Assembly: GCA_039818985.1 (NCBI GenBank)
Contig: JBCBSU010000001.1
Coordinates: forward strand, 1,762,367-1,826,366
Direction: 5' to 3'
Origin: Pseudomonadota bacterium
GTDB lineage: Bacteria > Pseudomonadota > Alphaproteobacteria > Sphingomonadales > Sphingomonadaceae
DNA length: 64,000 bases
A model generated the notes under the pieces. It ran no database searches. It was not told where the DNA came from and saw only the letters and a program-made list of their open reading frames with translations. Within the stretch, counting starts at the first letter, position 1; each line of letters begins with the position of its first letter. This document shows positions 39,569 to 49,063 of this stretch, in pieces. A program made the translations under genes and the position numbers.

Positions 39569-40990
39569 TCATACAACCGGCACGCCATATAGGTCATGCG
39601 CATCGGCGTCCTCGATTTGCACATCGATAATATCGCCAATGGTAAGATCCGCTGACACATCGCGCAGGAAGACTTCGCCATCAATGCCCGGCGCGTCAGA
39701 TTGTGAGCGGCCAGTTGCACCAATCGCGCCATCCTCGTCCGGCTCGCCGACTTCATCGATGATCACCGGCAGGGTGCGACCGACTTTGGCCTGCAATTTG
39801 GCGGCGCTGATTGCGGCGGTTTTTGCCATCAGCCGTTGATAGCGTTCTTCCTTCATCTCTTCCGGCACCGGATTGTCGAGCGCATTGGCCGCGGCGCCTT
39901 CGACCGGTTCAAAGCGGAAGCCGCCAACGCGGTCGAGCTGGGCTTCGTCGAGCCAGTCGAGCAGATATTGAAAATCCTCCTCGGTCTCGCCGGGAAAGCC
40001 GACGACAAAGGTCGAGCGGATGGTGAGATCGGGACAGATATCGCGCCATTTTTTGACCCGTTCCAGAACCTTGGCCTCATTGGCCGGGCGCTTCATACGC
40101 TTCAGCACCGCTGGCGCGGCGTGCTGGAACGGAATGTCGAGATAGGGCGTCAACAGACCCTCGGCCATCAGCGGAATGACCTTGTCGACATGCGGATAGG
40201 GATAGACATAGTGCAGCCGCACCCAGGGCGCCCTGCCCTCGGAAGTGCGCAGCTGGCCCAGTTCGCGTGCCAGATCGGTCATGTGGGCGCGCGTCTCGCG
40301 GCCTTTCCACATGCGGCTCTCATGCCGGGTATCGACACCATAGGCCGAGGTGTCCTGACTGATCACCAGCAATTCTTTGGTGCCTGCCGCAACCAGCTTT
40401 TCCGCCTCGCGCAGCACCGCATCAACGCGGCGGCTGACCAGATCACCACGCAATTGCGGGATGATGCAAAAGGAACAGCGATGATTGCAGCCCTCGGAAA
40501 TCTTGAGATAGCCATAATGGCGCGGCGTCAGCTTCAACCCGCCATGTTTGGTCTGCGCGTCTGGGTCTGCTTGCGGGATCAGGTCGATATATTCGCCGCG
40601 TGCCGGTGGCGCTGCTTCATGCACCGCGCCAACCACATCCTCATATTGCGCTGCGCCGGTAATGGCGAGGACATCGGGAAAGCGCGCACGGATTGTCTCC
40701 GCCTCTTTGCCCATACAGCCGGTGACGATCACCCGGCCATTTTCCGCCATCGCCTCGCCAATCGCCTCCAGGCTCTCTTCCTTGGCGCTGTCGAGGAAAC
40801 CGCAGGTGTTGACCAGCACCACATCGGCCCCGGCATAATCGGGCGACATATCATAGCCATCGGCGCGCAGACGCGTCAGAATCCGCTCGCTATCGACCAG
40901 CGCCTTAGGGCAGCCGAGCGACACCATGCCCACCTTTGGCGGGGCATCGATACGCCTGGGGCGCGGCAATGTGGGTGTTTCCTGTGTCAT
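39569..40990 (-). CDS. rimO: Ribosomal protein S12 methylthiotransferase RimO
   Basis: A 473-residue radical-SAM methylthiotransferase that modifies aspartate 89 of ribosomal protein S12. The N-terminal UPF0004 domain has three cysteines (SLGCPKA, NTCGFL, TGCMGKE). The radical-SAM motif C-x3-C-x2-C is CNHRCSFC, followed by IIPQLRG, which marks RimO rather than MiaB. A C-terminal TRAM domain is present. The start [10 protein letters not shown] at 40990 is preferred over a codon 39 bases earlier. Confidence 0.96.
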   Translation of the reverse strand: MTQETPTLPRPRRIDAPPKVGMVSLGCPKALVDSERILTRLRADGYDMSPDYAGADVVLVNTCGFLDSAKEESLEAIGEAMAENGRVIVTGCMGKEAETIRARFPDVLAITGAAQYEDVVGAVHEAAPPARGEYIDLIPQADPDAQTKHGGLKLTPRHYGYLKISEGCNHRCSFCIIPQLRGDLVSRRVDAVLREAEKLVAAGTKELLVISQDTSAYGVDTRHESRMWKGRETRAHMTDLARELGQLRTSEGRAPWVRLHYVYPYPHVDKVIPLMAEGLLTPYLDIPFQHAAPAVLKRMKRPANEAKVLERVKKWRDICPDLTIRSTFVVGFPGETEEDFQYLLDWLDEAQLDRVGGFRFEPVEGAAANALDNPVPEEMKEERYQRLMAKTAAISAAKLQAKVGRTLPVIIDEVGEPDEDGAIGATGRSQSDAPGIDGEVFLRDVSADLTIGDIIDVQIEDADAHDLYGVPVV

Positions 40991-41081
40991 GATCGCCGCG
41001 CCAATACGCTGATCGGGGCGGTTTGTCACGCGCCATTGCGGGCTTGTCAGTCCGGCGCAACTGCGCCACTAAGCTGACCCC

Positions 41082-41726
41082 ATGATCAGCACCCCCGCCA
41101 TCAATGGCCGTCTCTATATCGCCCGTCATGGCGAAACCGTGTTCAACGCCGCAGCACGGCTGCAGGGCGATACGCTGCACACGCCACTGACCCGCGCCGG
41201 CTTTGCCCAGGCCGATAGCATGGGCGCTGCGCTACGGCAGGAACTGGGCGCAAAACCGCCCCTTAGCCTCTGGGCCTCGGAAACCGGACGCGCCTTGCAG
41301 ACCTTGGCGGTGATTGCCGAGCATCTACAGCTGGACTGGCATCAGGCACGGCGCGATGCACGGCTGGTGGAAATTGGCATGGGTTGCTGGGGCGGTCGCT
41401 ATTATGCCGATGTCAGCGAAGAATATGGCCCCATTGTCGATATGCAAACGCGGCTGCTGACCCCGGCACCCGATGGCGAGGATTATCCCGCGATCGCCGC
41501 GCGCGTAACAGCCTGGGTCGAAGAATATGGCAGTGAACCGGGCGACAAGCTGGTCATCATGCACGGCATTTCCAGCAGAGTGCTGCGCGGCGTGTTGCTG
41601 GGACTCGATGACGACCCGAAGAACGGTGCGCCAATTGCCCCGGGTCTGCCACAGGGTTCGGTCACCTGTTTTGTCGGTGGCGCAGAGCATATGGTGGTCA
41701 CCGGCACCGGCGGAGAACGTGCCTGA
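41082..41726 (+). CDS. Histidine phosphatase family protein
   Basis: A 214-residue phosphoglycerate-mutase-like phosphatase. The RHG motif is YIARHGETVFN (nucleophile histidine near residue 13), with a second arginine in WASETGRALQT and the late histidine in VIMHGISSRVL. The substrate is unknown; the size fits the small phosphatases GpmB/CobC. Its stop overlaps the next start codon by one base (TGATG). Confidence 0.9.
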   Translation: MISTPAINGRLYIARHGETVFNAAARLQGDTLHTPLTRAGFAQADSMGAALRQELGAKPPLSLWASETGRALQTLAVIAEHLQLDWHQARRDARLVEIGMGCWGGRYYADVSEEYGPIVDMQTRLLTPAPDGEDYPAIAARVTAWVEEYGSEPGDKLVIMHGISSRVLRGVLLGLDDDPKNGAPIAPGLPQGSVTCFVGGAEHMVVTGTGGERA

Positions 41727-42217
41727 TGCGGCGCGCACCGATGATAGCGGCGCTGGTCAGCGGCTTCATCGCCATGCCGTTAATGGCCAAGGAGAGCCTT
41801 GGCGTGTTCGACAATTGGGGTGCGTTTCGCGATGCCGATATCAGCCGCTGCTACGCCATCGCCAAGCCCGAGGAGATTAACGGCCGCCCCCGCTACAACG
41901 CCTATGCCAGCATCGGCTGGTGGCCAAAACGCCAAGTCCGCGGTCAGGTGCATTTCCGCCTCAGTCGCCCGGTTGCCGAAGATACCGAGATCCGCCTCAG
42001 TGTCGGCAACCGCCGATTCACCCTGACCGGTGGCGATGGCGATGCCTGGGCCAGCGACAAGACCGGCGATGCCGCAATTATCGCCGCGATGCGGTCGGCG
42101 CGCAGCATGACGCTGCGCGCACGCAGCAAGAGCGGCGGGCGTATTGTCGACAGCTATGCCCTGCCCGGTGCAGCTACCGCCATGGACGCAGCGGCTCTGG
42201 CCTGCGCCTCAGGCTGA
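41726..42217 (+). CDS. Secreted protein, IalB-like, unknown
   Basis: A 163-residue protein with a signal peptide (about residues 1-21, cleaved after MPLMA). The mature part begins ESLGVFDNWGAFRD and resembles the small beta-rich invasion-associated-locus-B-like proteins common in alphaproteobacteria: one W-x-x-F/R start motif and paired cysteines (C42 and near the C-terminus). The resemblance is weak. Coupled by a one-base overlap to the phosphatase gene. Confidence 0.75.
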   Translation: MRRAPMIAALVSGFIAMPLMAKESLGVFDNWGAFRDADISRCYAIAKPEEINGRPRYNAYASIGWWPKRQVRGQVHFRLSRPVAEDTEIRLSVGNRRFTLTGGDGDAWASDKTGDAAIIAAMRSARSMTLRARSKSGGRIVDSYALPGAATAMDAAALACASG

Positions 42218-42243
42218 CCCGGCAATGCCTGTCACATTGGTCC

Positions 42244-42945
42244 TTATTGTGGATTGTCGCCATTGGCACGCGGCGGTGGCGGCGCATCGGACGGTGGTCG
42301 CTGTCGCCCGCCGCCACGGTTTCTGCTGGTGTTTGTCGGCAATTCTGTGAGTATCAGGAAGCCATCCGAATTTTCGTCGAGCTCCCGGAAACGCTTTGTC
42401 TGCACGACTTTCAGTTCTTCGACGCTGATCTGTCCGTCATAATTACTGTCGGCCTGAGACAACATCGTCACATTGAGCGGCGGGACCAGAAGCCGCAATG
42501 CACGCGGATATTTGCGATCGGTGATCTTGAAGGGCAGGCTGTTCGGAACCATTGCCTGGCTGACTGATGCCGCGGCCCTGTCATCAAGCGCATTTGCCCC
42601 CATGCTGCGCTGCCACGCAGCAAACTCGGCATAGGAGACGGCCGAATTACCGTCAGTGTCGATCCGGCCAAAACGCTCACGCACAATCGCCTCTGCCATG
42701 GCATTTATCTGGCCGCGCACTTCCTCGACGGTCAGATAGCCGTTGCGATCCTGATCTGCCTCGCGATGCTGGCGTTCGATCAGCTTTTCGACCTTCTCCA
42801 GCGCAAGCGGCTTGGGCGGATTAGGTGCCCGGCGGGGAACCTGCGCCTGAACGCTGTCGATGATTAGGGTCAAAAACAACGATACAAGAAAAAATACGCT
42901 TGCGCCTCGAAATATGGCGGTTTGCGAGAGGGGGCGCTCTGTCAT
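42244..42945 (-). CDS. Exported four-EF-hand calcium-binding protein
   Basis: A 233-residue protein with an N-terminal signal peptide or anchor (about residues 12-34). Four EF-hand loops follow: DQDRNGYLTVEE (about 64-75), DTDGNSAVSYAE (about 94-105), DSNYDGQISVEE (about 168-179) and DENSDGFLILTE (about 192-203), all with acidic 1, 3, 5 and 12 positions largely kept. The tail is basic and proline-rich. It is likely a periplasmic calcium-binding protein. The start at 42945 lies behind AGGAG; longer frames run into the rlmN leader. Confidence 0.88.
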   Translation of the reverse strand: MTERPLSQTAIFRGASVFFLVSLFLTLIIDSVQAQVPRRAPNPPKPLALEKVEKLIERQHREADQDRNGYLTVEEVRGQINAMAEAIVRERFGRIDTDGNSAVSYAEFAAWQRSMGANALDDRAAASVSQAMVPNSLPFKITDRKYPRALRLLVPPLNVTMLSQADSNYDGQISVEELKVVQTKRFRELDENSDGFLILTELPTNTSRNRGGGRQRPPSDAPPPPRANGDNPQ

Positions 42946-43066
42946 GGGATGCGACTCCTGATTATGGCTGGCTGTATTGCCCGTACTTTGACGCAAAAAT
43001 ACGTCCATGGCCAGACTCTCACACGGTCCCTTCCTTTTCAGCCAATGCTGCACTATATCGCCGCCC

Positions 43067-44296
43067 ATGCAGATACCCGGCCATATCGATCCGGTGCCCG
43101 TACCGCGCCCGGATAACGTTACCGCGCGCGCCGATGGGCGTATCGACCTTATGGGTCTTGCGCGTGAGCAGATCCGTGACCTGTTCGCCGAGGCCGGACT
43201 GGATGCGCGACAGGCCAAGCTGCGCGCCAAACAGGTGTTCCACTGGATCTATCATCGCGGCACCAGCGACTTTGCCGCAATGACCGATATTGCCAAGACG
43301 ATGCGGCCCTGGCTGGCCGAACGATTTGTGATCGGTCGCCCCAATATTGTCGAGGACCAGATTTCCGGGGACGGCACCCGCAAATGGCTGCTCAAGACCG
43401 ATGACGGCCATGACTTCGAGATGGTGTTCATTCCCGATGCCGATCGTGGAACATTATGCATCTCCAGCCAGGTCGGCTGCACCCTCAATTGCACCTTCTG
43501 CGCCACCGGCACCATGCGGCTGGTGCGTAATCTGACACCGGGCGAGATTGTCGGACAGGTTATGTTGGCGCGCGATGCGCTGGGGGAATGGCCAAAAGGC
43601 GCAATGGACGGTCTGGATGATGAGGCCGATAGCAGCGGCTATACCGCAGATGGCCGCCTGCTCACCAATATCGTGCTGATGGGCATGGGTGAGCCGCTTT
43701 ATAATTTCGACAATGTCCGCGATGCGATGCAGATCGTTATGCATGGCGATGGGCTGGCACTGTCAAAGCGGCGCATTACCCTCTCCACCAGCGGCATCGT
43801 GCCGACCATGGCGCGTGTTGGCGAAGAAATCGGCGTCAACCTCGCGGTATCGCTGCATGCGGTCACCAAGCCGTTGCGCGACGAGATTGTGCCGATCAAC
43901 AAGAAATATGGTATTGAAGAACTGCTCGCCGCCTGCGCCGCCTATCCCGGCGCCAATAATGCGCGGCGCATCACCTTTGAATATGTCATGCTCAAGGACA
44001 AGAATGACAGCGATGAGGATGCGCATGAGCTGGTGCGGCTGCTCAAGGAATATAAACTCCCTGCCAAGGTCAATCTGATCCCGTTTAACCCCTGGCCGGG
44101 CGCACCCTATGAATGCTCGACGCCCGAACGCATCAGGCGCTTTTCGGATATCGTTTTTGAAGGCGGCATCAGCGCGCCAGTACGTACACCGCGCGGCCGT
44201 GATATCGATGCCGCCTGCGGCCAGTTGAAAACCGCAGCGGAAAAGAAAAGCCGAGCGCAGCGTGATCGGGAAGCGGCAGAGAAAGCGCCCGCCTGA
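43067..44296 (+). CDS. rlmN: Dual-specificity 23S rRNA/tRNA adenine-C2 methyltransferase RlmN
   Basis: A 409-residue radical-SAM methylase acting on A2503 of 23S rRNA and A37 of some tRNAs. The cluster motif is CTLNCTFC, the GMGEPLYN motif is intact, and the methyl-carrying cysteine is in APYECSTPE near the C-terminus. The N-terminal helical domain ([17 protein letters not shown]) is normal. I place the start at MQIPGHIDP (43067); the frame is open upstream. The stop codon overlaps a strong hairpin. Confidence 0.95.
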   Translation: MQIPGHIDPVPVPRPDNVTARADGRIDLMGLAREQIRDLFAEAGLDARQAKLRAKQVFHWIYHRGTSDFAAMTDIAKTMRPWLAERFVIGRPNIVEDQISGDGTRKWLLKTDDGHDFEMVFIPDADRGTLCISSQVGCTLNCTFCATGTMRLVRNLTPGEIVGQVMLARDALGEWPKGAMDGLDDEADSSGYTADGRLLTNIVLMGMGEPLYNFDNVRDAMQIVMHGDGLALSKRRITLSTSGIVPTMARVGEEIGVNLAVSLHAVTKPLRDEIVPINKKYGIEELLAACAAYPGANNARRITFEYVMLKDKNDSDEDAHELVRLLKEYKLPAKVNLIPFNPWPGAPYECSTPERIRRFSDIVFEGGISAPVRTPRGRDIDAACGQLKTAAEKKSRAQRDREAAEKAPA

Positions 44297-44331
44297 GCAC
44301 TGCTTCCCGGCTTTATCCGGGAGGCAGTGCT
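44296..44331 (+). terminator. Hairpin at the end of rlmN
   Basis: A 15-bp stem with one G-T pair (arms 44296-44310 and 44317-44331, loop CTTTAT) starts at the last base of the rlmN stop. A second perfect 7-bp hairpin (CCGCCAT/ATGGCGG) follows at 44334-44348. There is no T-run, so it is a hairpin terminator of uncertain strength or a 3'-end stabiliser. Confidence 0.5.
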
Positions 44332-44358
44332 AGCCGCCATGATGGCGGGAAATGCGAA

Positions 44359-44385
44359 AGCCCGCATACCGAAAACTACCGGGCT
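44359..44385 (-). terminator. Terminator candidate for the 44428-44952 gene
   Basis: A 6-bp GC-rich stem (AGCCCG and CGGGCT, 15-base loop) lies 43 bases after the stop of the minus-strand gene. It is followed on that strand by TTCGCATTT. The stem is short, so this is a moderate candidate; together with the rlmN hairpins it separates two convergent genes. Confidence 0.45.
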
Positions 44386-44427
44386 CTTGCTGCACCGTCG
44401 GTTCACGATTCATGATGCCAAATACCA

Positions 44428-44952
44428 TCATTCACCACACCCATCTTCACTGCTGCAGGCGATGACGATGGCCAGCAACCCGCCAGCAACGACCACACCG
44501 GCAGCAAGGGCGGCGATGGCCGCCCCCTTGCCGATTTTCTCTATCGTGCTGTCCTTGTCTTTCTCTTCGGACTCGGGATCGCCCTCATTCTGGTAGAAAC
44601 GGCTCTGATAAAATGTCTGCCCTGCAATACTGACACGCTGCGACGGTCCCAGATTGAAGCTCAGCAGAGGTTTGGGCTTGAAACTGCGTTGAAAGTCATG
44701 GCGCTCAAACACAGGAAGCGGGGTGCCACCACTTAAAGCAAAAGCACTGGTTTCCGGCGCAATGTTCAAGTCGAGGCGCGGCTCCTCATCAGCGCGCTGG
44801 CCATTACCGCCCAGGGGAATGGTAATGCCTGCGGTAATGCGCACATCGCTGGGCAATTGCTGTGTCGGGACAGGACCAATTTGCTGCGCCGCGGCTATTT
44901 GTGGCATCACCAGACAAAGGCTGGCAGCAAGTAATGTAACTGTTTTGCGCAT
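44428..44952 (-). CDS. Exported protein of unknown function with C-terminal membrane helix
   Basis: A 174-residue protein with a signal peptide (about 1-21, MRKTVTLLAASLCLVMPQ...) and a second hydrophobic helix near the C-terminus (about 143-168) before the short tail CSSEDGCGE. The ATG at 44952 has a very strong AAGGAGG ribosome site 5-6 bases upstream. No domain family is recognised; the middle contains ITAGITIPLGG and LSFNLGP, suggesting beta structure. Confidence 0.75.
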   Translation of the reverse strand: MRKTVTLLAASLCLVMPQIAAAQQIGPVPTQQLPSDVRITAGITIPLGGNGQRADEEPRLDLNIAPETSAFALSGGTPLPVFERHDFQRSFKPKPLLSFNLGPSQRVSIAGQTFYQSRFYQNEGDPESEEKDKDSTIEKIGKGAAIAALAAGVVVAGGLLAIVIACSSEDGCGE

Positions 44953-45152
44953 TATCCCCTCCTTCAGACTCAAATCGAGCGTGCAAATAATATTCTTCCG
45001 AAAGTGGCAAGAATGAGGCGGCGGAAAATGAAAAACCGTTCCATTATATTACGTTAGTGCAATGATTTACCATTTGCGTGCTGCCGGTCATCCTCGCGCT
45101 GTCTGTCACGATATTTTTCGCATCGCTACAGGATAAGTTGCTTGCAGAAAGG

Positions 45153-45176
45153 GGCATGGCCGAGATACGCCATGCC
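45153..45176 (+). repeat. Perfect inverted repeat in the cytochrome b leader
   Basis: Arms GGCATGGC and GCCATGCC are separated by 8 bases, and the first possible start codon of the cytochrome b gene (45179) lies two bases after. The left arm overlaps a GAAAGGGG ribosome-site-like run. It could be a dimeric operator or an RNA hairpin affecting initiation. Confidence 0.45.
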
Positions 45177-45220
45177 GCATGACAGACAGGCAAGACCAGC
45201 AAGGCAGCAGGGGGCGAGCC

Positions 45221-46027
45221 ATGACCGTGCGCCGCCATGGGCTGGTGACGCGGCTCTGGCACTGGACCAATGCTGTCACGCTGTTGGTTTTACTGATGAG
45301 CGGGCTGACCATCTTCAACGCTCACCCCCGGCTCTATTGGGGCGATGCCGGCAACAAGCATGATCCGGCCTGGTTTGCTGTCGGCTCCAGCCCGACCAGC
45401 AGCTATGTCCGTATCAACCGGACCTATATTCCTTCAACCGGTGTGATCGGCCATTGGCGCGACGATCGGGGGCGGGTGCAGAACTGGGCCTTCCCCGATT
45501 GGGCCACCATCCCCTCCACCTATGACCTTGCTGCCGGGCGGCAATGGCATTTCTTCTTTGCGTGGGTCTTCGCATTCGGACTGTTGCTGTTCATGGCTGT
45601 CAGCCTGTTCAACCGGCATATCGCCGATAGCCTGCATATGCGCCGCGAGGACTGGTCGCCACGTAATCTGGGAACAGCATTGGTGCATCATCTCAAGCTG
45701 CGCTTTCCCAGAGGCCCTGCAGCGCTGCGCTATAACAGCCTGCAGAAACTGAGCTATATCGGCGTGATCTTCATCGCCCTGCCGCTGATGGTCGCCACCG
45801 GGCTGGCAATGTCACCGCAGATGAATGTCGCCCTGCCCTGGCTGCCCGAATTGTTCGGCGGTCGGCAATCGGCGCGGTCATGGCATTTCATCATCGCTTT
45901 TGCACTGGTGGCGTTCTTCCTGGTGCATATCGCGATGGTGCTGCTGAGTGGCCCGATAAACCAGATGCGCGGCATCATTTTCGGAACGATCCGGCTACAG
46001 CCCGAAAGTGCTATTGATGGCGGATAA
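45221..46027 (+). CDS. Cytochrome b561-type membrane subunit
   Basis: About 268 residues with four main membrane helices and the histidine pattern of the cytochrome b561/hydrogenase cytochrome b family: RLWHWTN in helix 1, WHFFFAW in the middle, and WHFIIAF...VHIAMV in the last helices, which supply haem ligands. It is the likely membrane electron partner of the molybdopterin enzyme whose gene overlaps its end by 11 bases. The start is ambiguous: 45221 has a GGGGGCGAG ribosome site, while 45179 is also in frame just behind an inverted repeat. Confidence 0.88.
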   Translation: MTVRRHGLVTRLWHWTNAVTLLVLLMSGLTIFNAHPRLYWGDAGNKHDPAWFAVGSSPTSSYVRINRTYIPSTGVIGHWRDDRGRVQNWAFPDWATIPSTYDLAAGRQWHFFFAWVFAFGLLLFMAVSLFNRHIADSLHMRREDWSPRNLGTALVHHLKLRFPRGPAALRYNSLQKLSYIGVIFIALPLMVATGLAMSPQMNVALPWLPELFGGRQSARSWHFIIAFALVAFFLVHIAMVLLSGPINQMRGIIFGTIRLQPESAIDGG

Positions 46028-46787
46028 ACGGACCCTTTCGCGCCGCAAATTGCTCGGCGGCGCTGCACTCGGGCTTGGCGGCGGACTGCTCGGCGGTTGC
46101 GATATGCTGAATGACAGCAAATCTTTTCGCAAGGTTTTGCGCGGCGCAGAGGGCGCCAATTTCACCGTGCAGCGCGCGCTTGCTGATCGCCAGGCGCTGG
46201 CCACCACCTTCCCCGAAAGCGCGATCTCGCGCATTTTCCCGTCTAATGGCACAAGCGAGCCGGACAGCGCTGTCTATGCCCGTTTTGCAGCGCGCGACTT
46301 TGCCGGCTGGCCGCTGGTGGTCGATGGTCTAGTCGACAAACCGCTGCAACTGTCGTTGGAGGAAATCCGCGCAATGCCGGAGCAGAGCCAGATCACCCGG
46401 CATGATTGTGTCGAGGGCTGGAGCGCTATCGGCAAATGGACCGGGGTGCGGCTGTCGCACCTGCTGCAACAGGCCGGGTTGAAGGACAATGCGCGCTATC
46501 TGGTGTTCCATTGCGCCGACCGACTCTATGGCATTCCCTATTATGAGAGTATCGACCTGATCGATGCCTGGCATCCGCAGACCATCCTTGCCTGGGCGCT
46601 CAATGACCAACCTTTGCCTGTAGGCAATGGGGCACCGCTGCGGCTGCGGGTCGAGCAGCAACTGGGATACAAGCACGCCAAATATGTCGTGCGGATAGAG
46701 GCGGTGGAAAGTCTGACCGGAATCTATGGCGGCAAGGGCGGCTATTGGGAAGATGTCGCCGACTATGCCTGGTATGCGGGGATTTGA
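46017..46787 (+). CDS. Molybdopterin-dependent oxidoreductase (sulfite-oxidase fold), Tat-exported
   Basis: A 256-residue sulfite oxidase/MsrP-type enzyme. The N-terminus is a Tat signal (LSRRKLLGGAALGLGGG) ending in a lipobox-like GGC (C28), so it may be a Tat-exported lipoprotein. The molybdenum-ligating cysteine is C131 in RHDCVEGW, and GKWTGVRLSHLL follows. The natural substrate is unknown. Electrons would pass to or from the cytochrome b encoded just upstream, as in YedYZ-like or sulfite dehydrogenase pairs. A GTG 9 bases before the ATG is an alternative start. Confidence 0.9.
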   Translation: MADKRTLSRRKLLGGAALGLGGGLLGGCDMLNDSKSFRKVLRGAEGANFTVQRALADRQALATTFPESAISRIFPSNGTSEPDSAVYARFAARDFAGWPLVVDGLVDKPLQLSLEEIRAMPEQSQITRHDCVEGWSAIGKWTGVRLSHLLQQAGLKDNARYLVFHCADRLYGIPYYESIDLIDAWHPQTILAWALNDQPLPVGNGAPLRLRVEQQLGYKHAKYVVRIEAVESLTGIYGGKGGYWEDVADYAWYAGI

Positions 46788-46848
46788 CTTGCGCTCGGCG
46801 GAAATTTCGACAGAGATACGATGAAAAATAGGATTGGGGTCGCGAAAA

Positions 46849-48078
46849 ATGTGGTTGCTGGACCGGTTTCTGAACAAGATCATCACCCAGGGCGTACTCG
46901 AAGTCGAGGGCCCGGATGGCGAAGCCTATAGCTATGGCACACCGCATGACGATTATGGCCCGGTAAGGCTGAAAATCGCCGACAAGGCTACGGCCAGCCG
47001 GATAGCACGCAATCCGGCACTCGGCGCGGGTGAGGCCTTTATGGATGGCGGCCTGACCATCGAGAATGACGATATCTTTGCACTGCTGGGCCTGATCGCG
47101 TTCAATATGCGCTGGGACTATGACAATCCTACCCGGGTCGGGCTGTGGAAATCACAGCGCATCCTGTCGCGCATCCAGCAGGTCAATGACTCGGTGCGCA
47201 GCCGCAAGAATGTGGCGCATCATTATGATCTCAACGACCGGCTCTACGACCTGTTCCTCGATGCCGACCGGCAATATAGCTGTGCCTATTTCATCGACAC
47301 AGGCAACACGCTGGAACAGGCGCAGCAGGACAAGATGGCGCATATCGCTGCCAAGCTGGACCTGAAGCCCGATCATCATGTGCTCGATATCGGCTGTGGC
47401 TGGGGCGGATTGTCGCTCTATATTCATAAGGTCTCCGGCGCGCACGTGACCGGCATTACACTCTCGGAAGAGCAGCTGAAGGTCGCGCGCGAACGTGCTG
47501 CGGCAGCAGGCGTAGCCGACAGGGTGACATTCGAACTGATCGACTATCGCCATGTCCAGGAGAGTTTTGACCGCATCGTTTCGGTCGGCATGTTCGAGCA
47601 TGTCGGTCGGCCCAACTTCCAAGCCTATTTCGATAGTATCCGCGACCGGCTGAAGCCTGATGGCGTCGCGCTGGTCCACACCATTGCCCGTGCCGACGGC
47701 CCCGGCGTCACTGACCCCTGGACGCAGAAATATATCTTCCCCGGCGGCTATGCCCCGGCGCTGAGCGAGATCATCCCACATGTCGAAAAGGCGTGGCTAT
47801 GGGCTACCGATATAGAGATTTTGCGGGTCCATTACGGCCATACACTGGTGTACTGGTACAAAAGCTGTGAGGCCAGGCGCGCGGAGATAGAAGAGCTATA
47901 TGATGAGCGCTTTTACCGCATGTGGATGTTCTATCTCGCCGCTGCCGCCAATGCGTTTTTCCATGACGGCCATATGAACGCGCAAATCCAGCTCACCCGC
48001 CGCCGCGATGTCCTCCCCCTTACACGCGACTATATTGCCGAGGTGGAACGCGAATATCGCAATAAGACCGTTAGCTGA
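46849..48078 (+). CDS. cfa: Cyclopropane-fatty-acyl-phospholipid synthase family methyltransferase
   Basis: A 409-residue SAM-dependent enzyme of the CFAS/mycolic acid synthase family, adding a methylene to unsaturated phospholipid chains. The SAM motif is VLDIGCGWGGLSLYI (about 184-198), followed by GITLSEEQ, the FDRIVSVGMFEHVG motif and the YIFPGG motif near the active site. The start at 46849 (MWLLDRFLNK) is the first ATG of the frame. Confidence 0.92.
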   Translation: MWLLDRFLNKIITQGVLEVEGPDGEAYSYGTPHDDYGPVRLKIADKATASRIARNPALGAGEAFMDGGLTIENDDIFALLGLIAFNMRWDYDNPTRVGLWKSQRILSRIQQVNDSVRSRKNVAHHYDLNDRLYDLFLDADRQYSCAYFIDTGNTLEQAQQDKMAHIAAKLDLKPDHHVLDIGCGWGGLSLYIHKVSGAHVTGITLSEEQLKVARERAAAAGVADRVTFELIDYRHVQESFDRIVSVGMFEHVGRPNFQAYFDSIRDRLKPDGVALVHTIARADGPGVTDPWTQKYIFPGGYAPALSEIIPHVEKAWLWATDIEILRVHYGHTLVYWYKSCEARRAEIEELYDERFYRMWMFYLAAAANAFFHDGHMNAQIQLTRRRDVLPLTRDYIAEVEREYRNKTVS

Positions 48079-48186
48079 AAAATGAGTGCAAATGCCCGGC
48101 GATCATGATGCTTACTGATCGAGCAGATTTTCAGCGCGCGCATTATCATCGGCAAGAACCGCTAGCCGGATCATATGCCCCCATAA

Positions 48187-48504
48187 ATGACAAATGATCA
48201 GGCAACTATCCTCTACAGCCTGATGATCGGCTGCAGGTGCCAGAGCCATCAGCGCCTGCCCCAGCCGGGCGGCATTGGCATGCGAGTTATGCAAGTCGGC
48301 GGCCTGGCAACGCTGGGAGCAGGCCAGCTCCCCTGGGGTGTGATCCTGATGGGCATAGCATCCAATGGCGGCGCAACCGCTATTCTGCTCCTTACGGGTC
48401 AGGCCAGAAAACAGAAATTGCTCACAGCCTTTTTCGCGCTGATAACATTGGGCCTGGTTACCAGCCTTGTCTTGTCAAAGGCAGCGACGACGCCGCTATG
48501 GTAG
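48187..48504 (+). CDS. Possible small membrane protein in a 430-base gap
   Basis: The 432 bases between the cfa and DUF1801 genes hold no clear gene. This plus-strand frame (105 residues, or 74 from the in-frame ATG at 48280) contains two hydrophobic stretches (LPWGVILMGIASNGGATAILLL and LLTAFFALITLGLVTSLVL, each given as a landmark) and a plausible small membrane protein. There is no clear ribosome site. An opposing cysteine-rich frame also stays open here but has no ATG or GTG. Either, both or neither may be real. Confidence 0.3.
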   Translation: MTNDQATILYSLMIGCRCQSHQRLPQPGGIGMRVMQVGGLATLGAGQLPWGVILMGIASNGGATAILLLTGQARKQKLLTAFFALITLGLVTSLVLSKAATTPLW

Positions 48505-48510
48505 ACAGTG

Positions 48511-48954
48511 TTACTCCGGATAGGCGCGGTTCATATAATCCCAATTTTCGTGGATGAGTTGCTCCAGCACGTCGAGGTCAACATTTTTCAGTCGCGTGAT
48601 GTAGAGGCAGGCCTTGCTCATTTTGTGTTTGCCGAGCTTTTCCAGCAGCGCATCGCGCTTTACCCGCGTCTCATCGTCACAATAAGGCCCCATGATATAG
48701 AGGCTCAGATTGGCCTTGCGCGGGGAAAATCCGCTGCGGCACATATCGCCCTCACGCCCACTGTCATATTTATAATGGTAACGGCCATAGCCGATGATCG
48801 AACCGCCCCACATTTTCGGCTGTTCGCCTGTGACCTTGTGGAATAGCTGCATCAGCACCTTGGCATCCTCGCGCCGTCCCTCATGCTCGACGGTATCAAC
48901 AAAGGCGTTCACATCGCTATCATTTTCGCGTGTCTTGAGTTCTGCCTGTGCCAT
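48511..48954 (-). CDS. DUF1801 (YdhG-like) protein
   Basis: A 147-residue DUF1801 protein with the conserved KMWGGSIIGYGRYHYKY region (about 47-63), FSPRKANLSLYIM and the C-terminal HKMSKACLYI...LDVLEQLI segment. The family is widespread and small; its function is unknown, sometimes linked to iron or peptide stress. It stands alone, divergent from argG. Confidence 0.9.
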   Translation of the reverse strand: MAQAELKTRENDSDVNAFVDTVEHEGRREDAKVLMQLFHKVTGEQPKMWGGSIIGYGRYHYKYDSGREGDMCRSGFSPRKANLSLYIMGPYCDDETRVKRDALLEKLGKHKMSKACLYITRLKNVDLDVLEQLIHENWDYMNRAYPE

Positions 48955-49063
48955 GATCCTGTCCTCCCTCAGCCGACAGTAGCATATTGCACCCTTTCCG
49001 GCAGCCTGTTACGCGCCACAATCATTTTGCGTTCACAGCATCGTCGCCAGCAGGAACCCCAGC

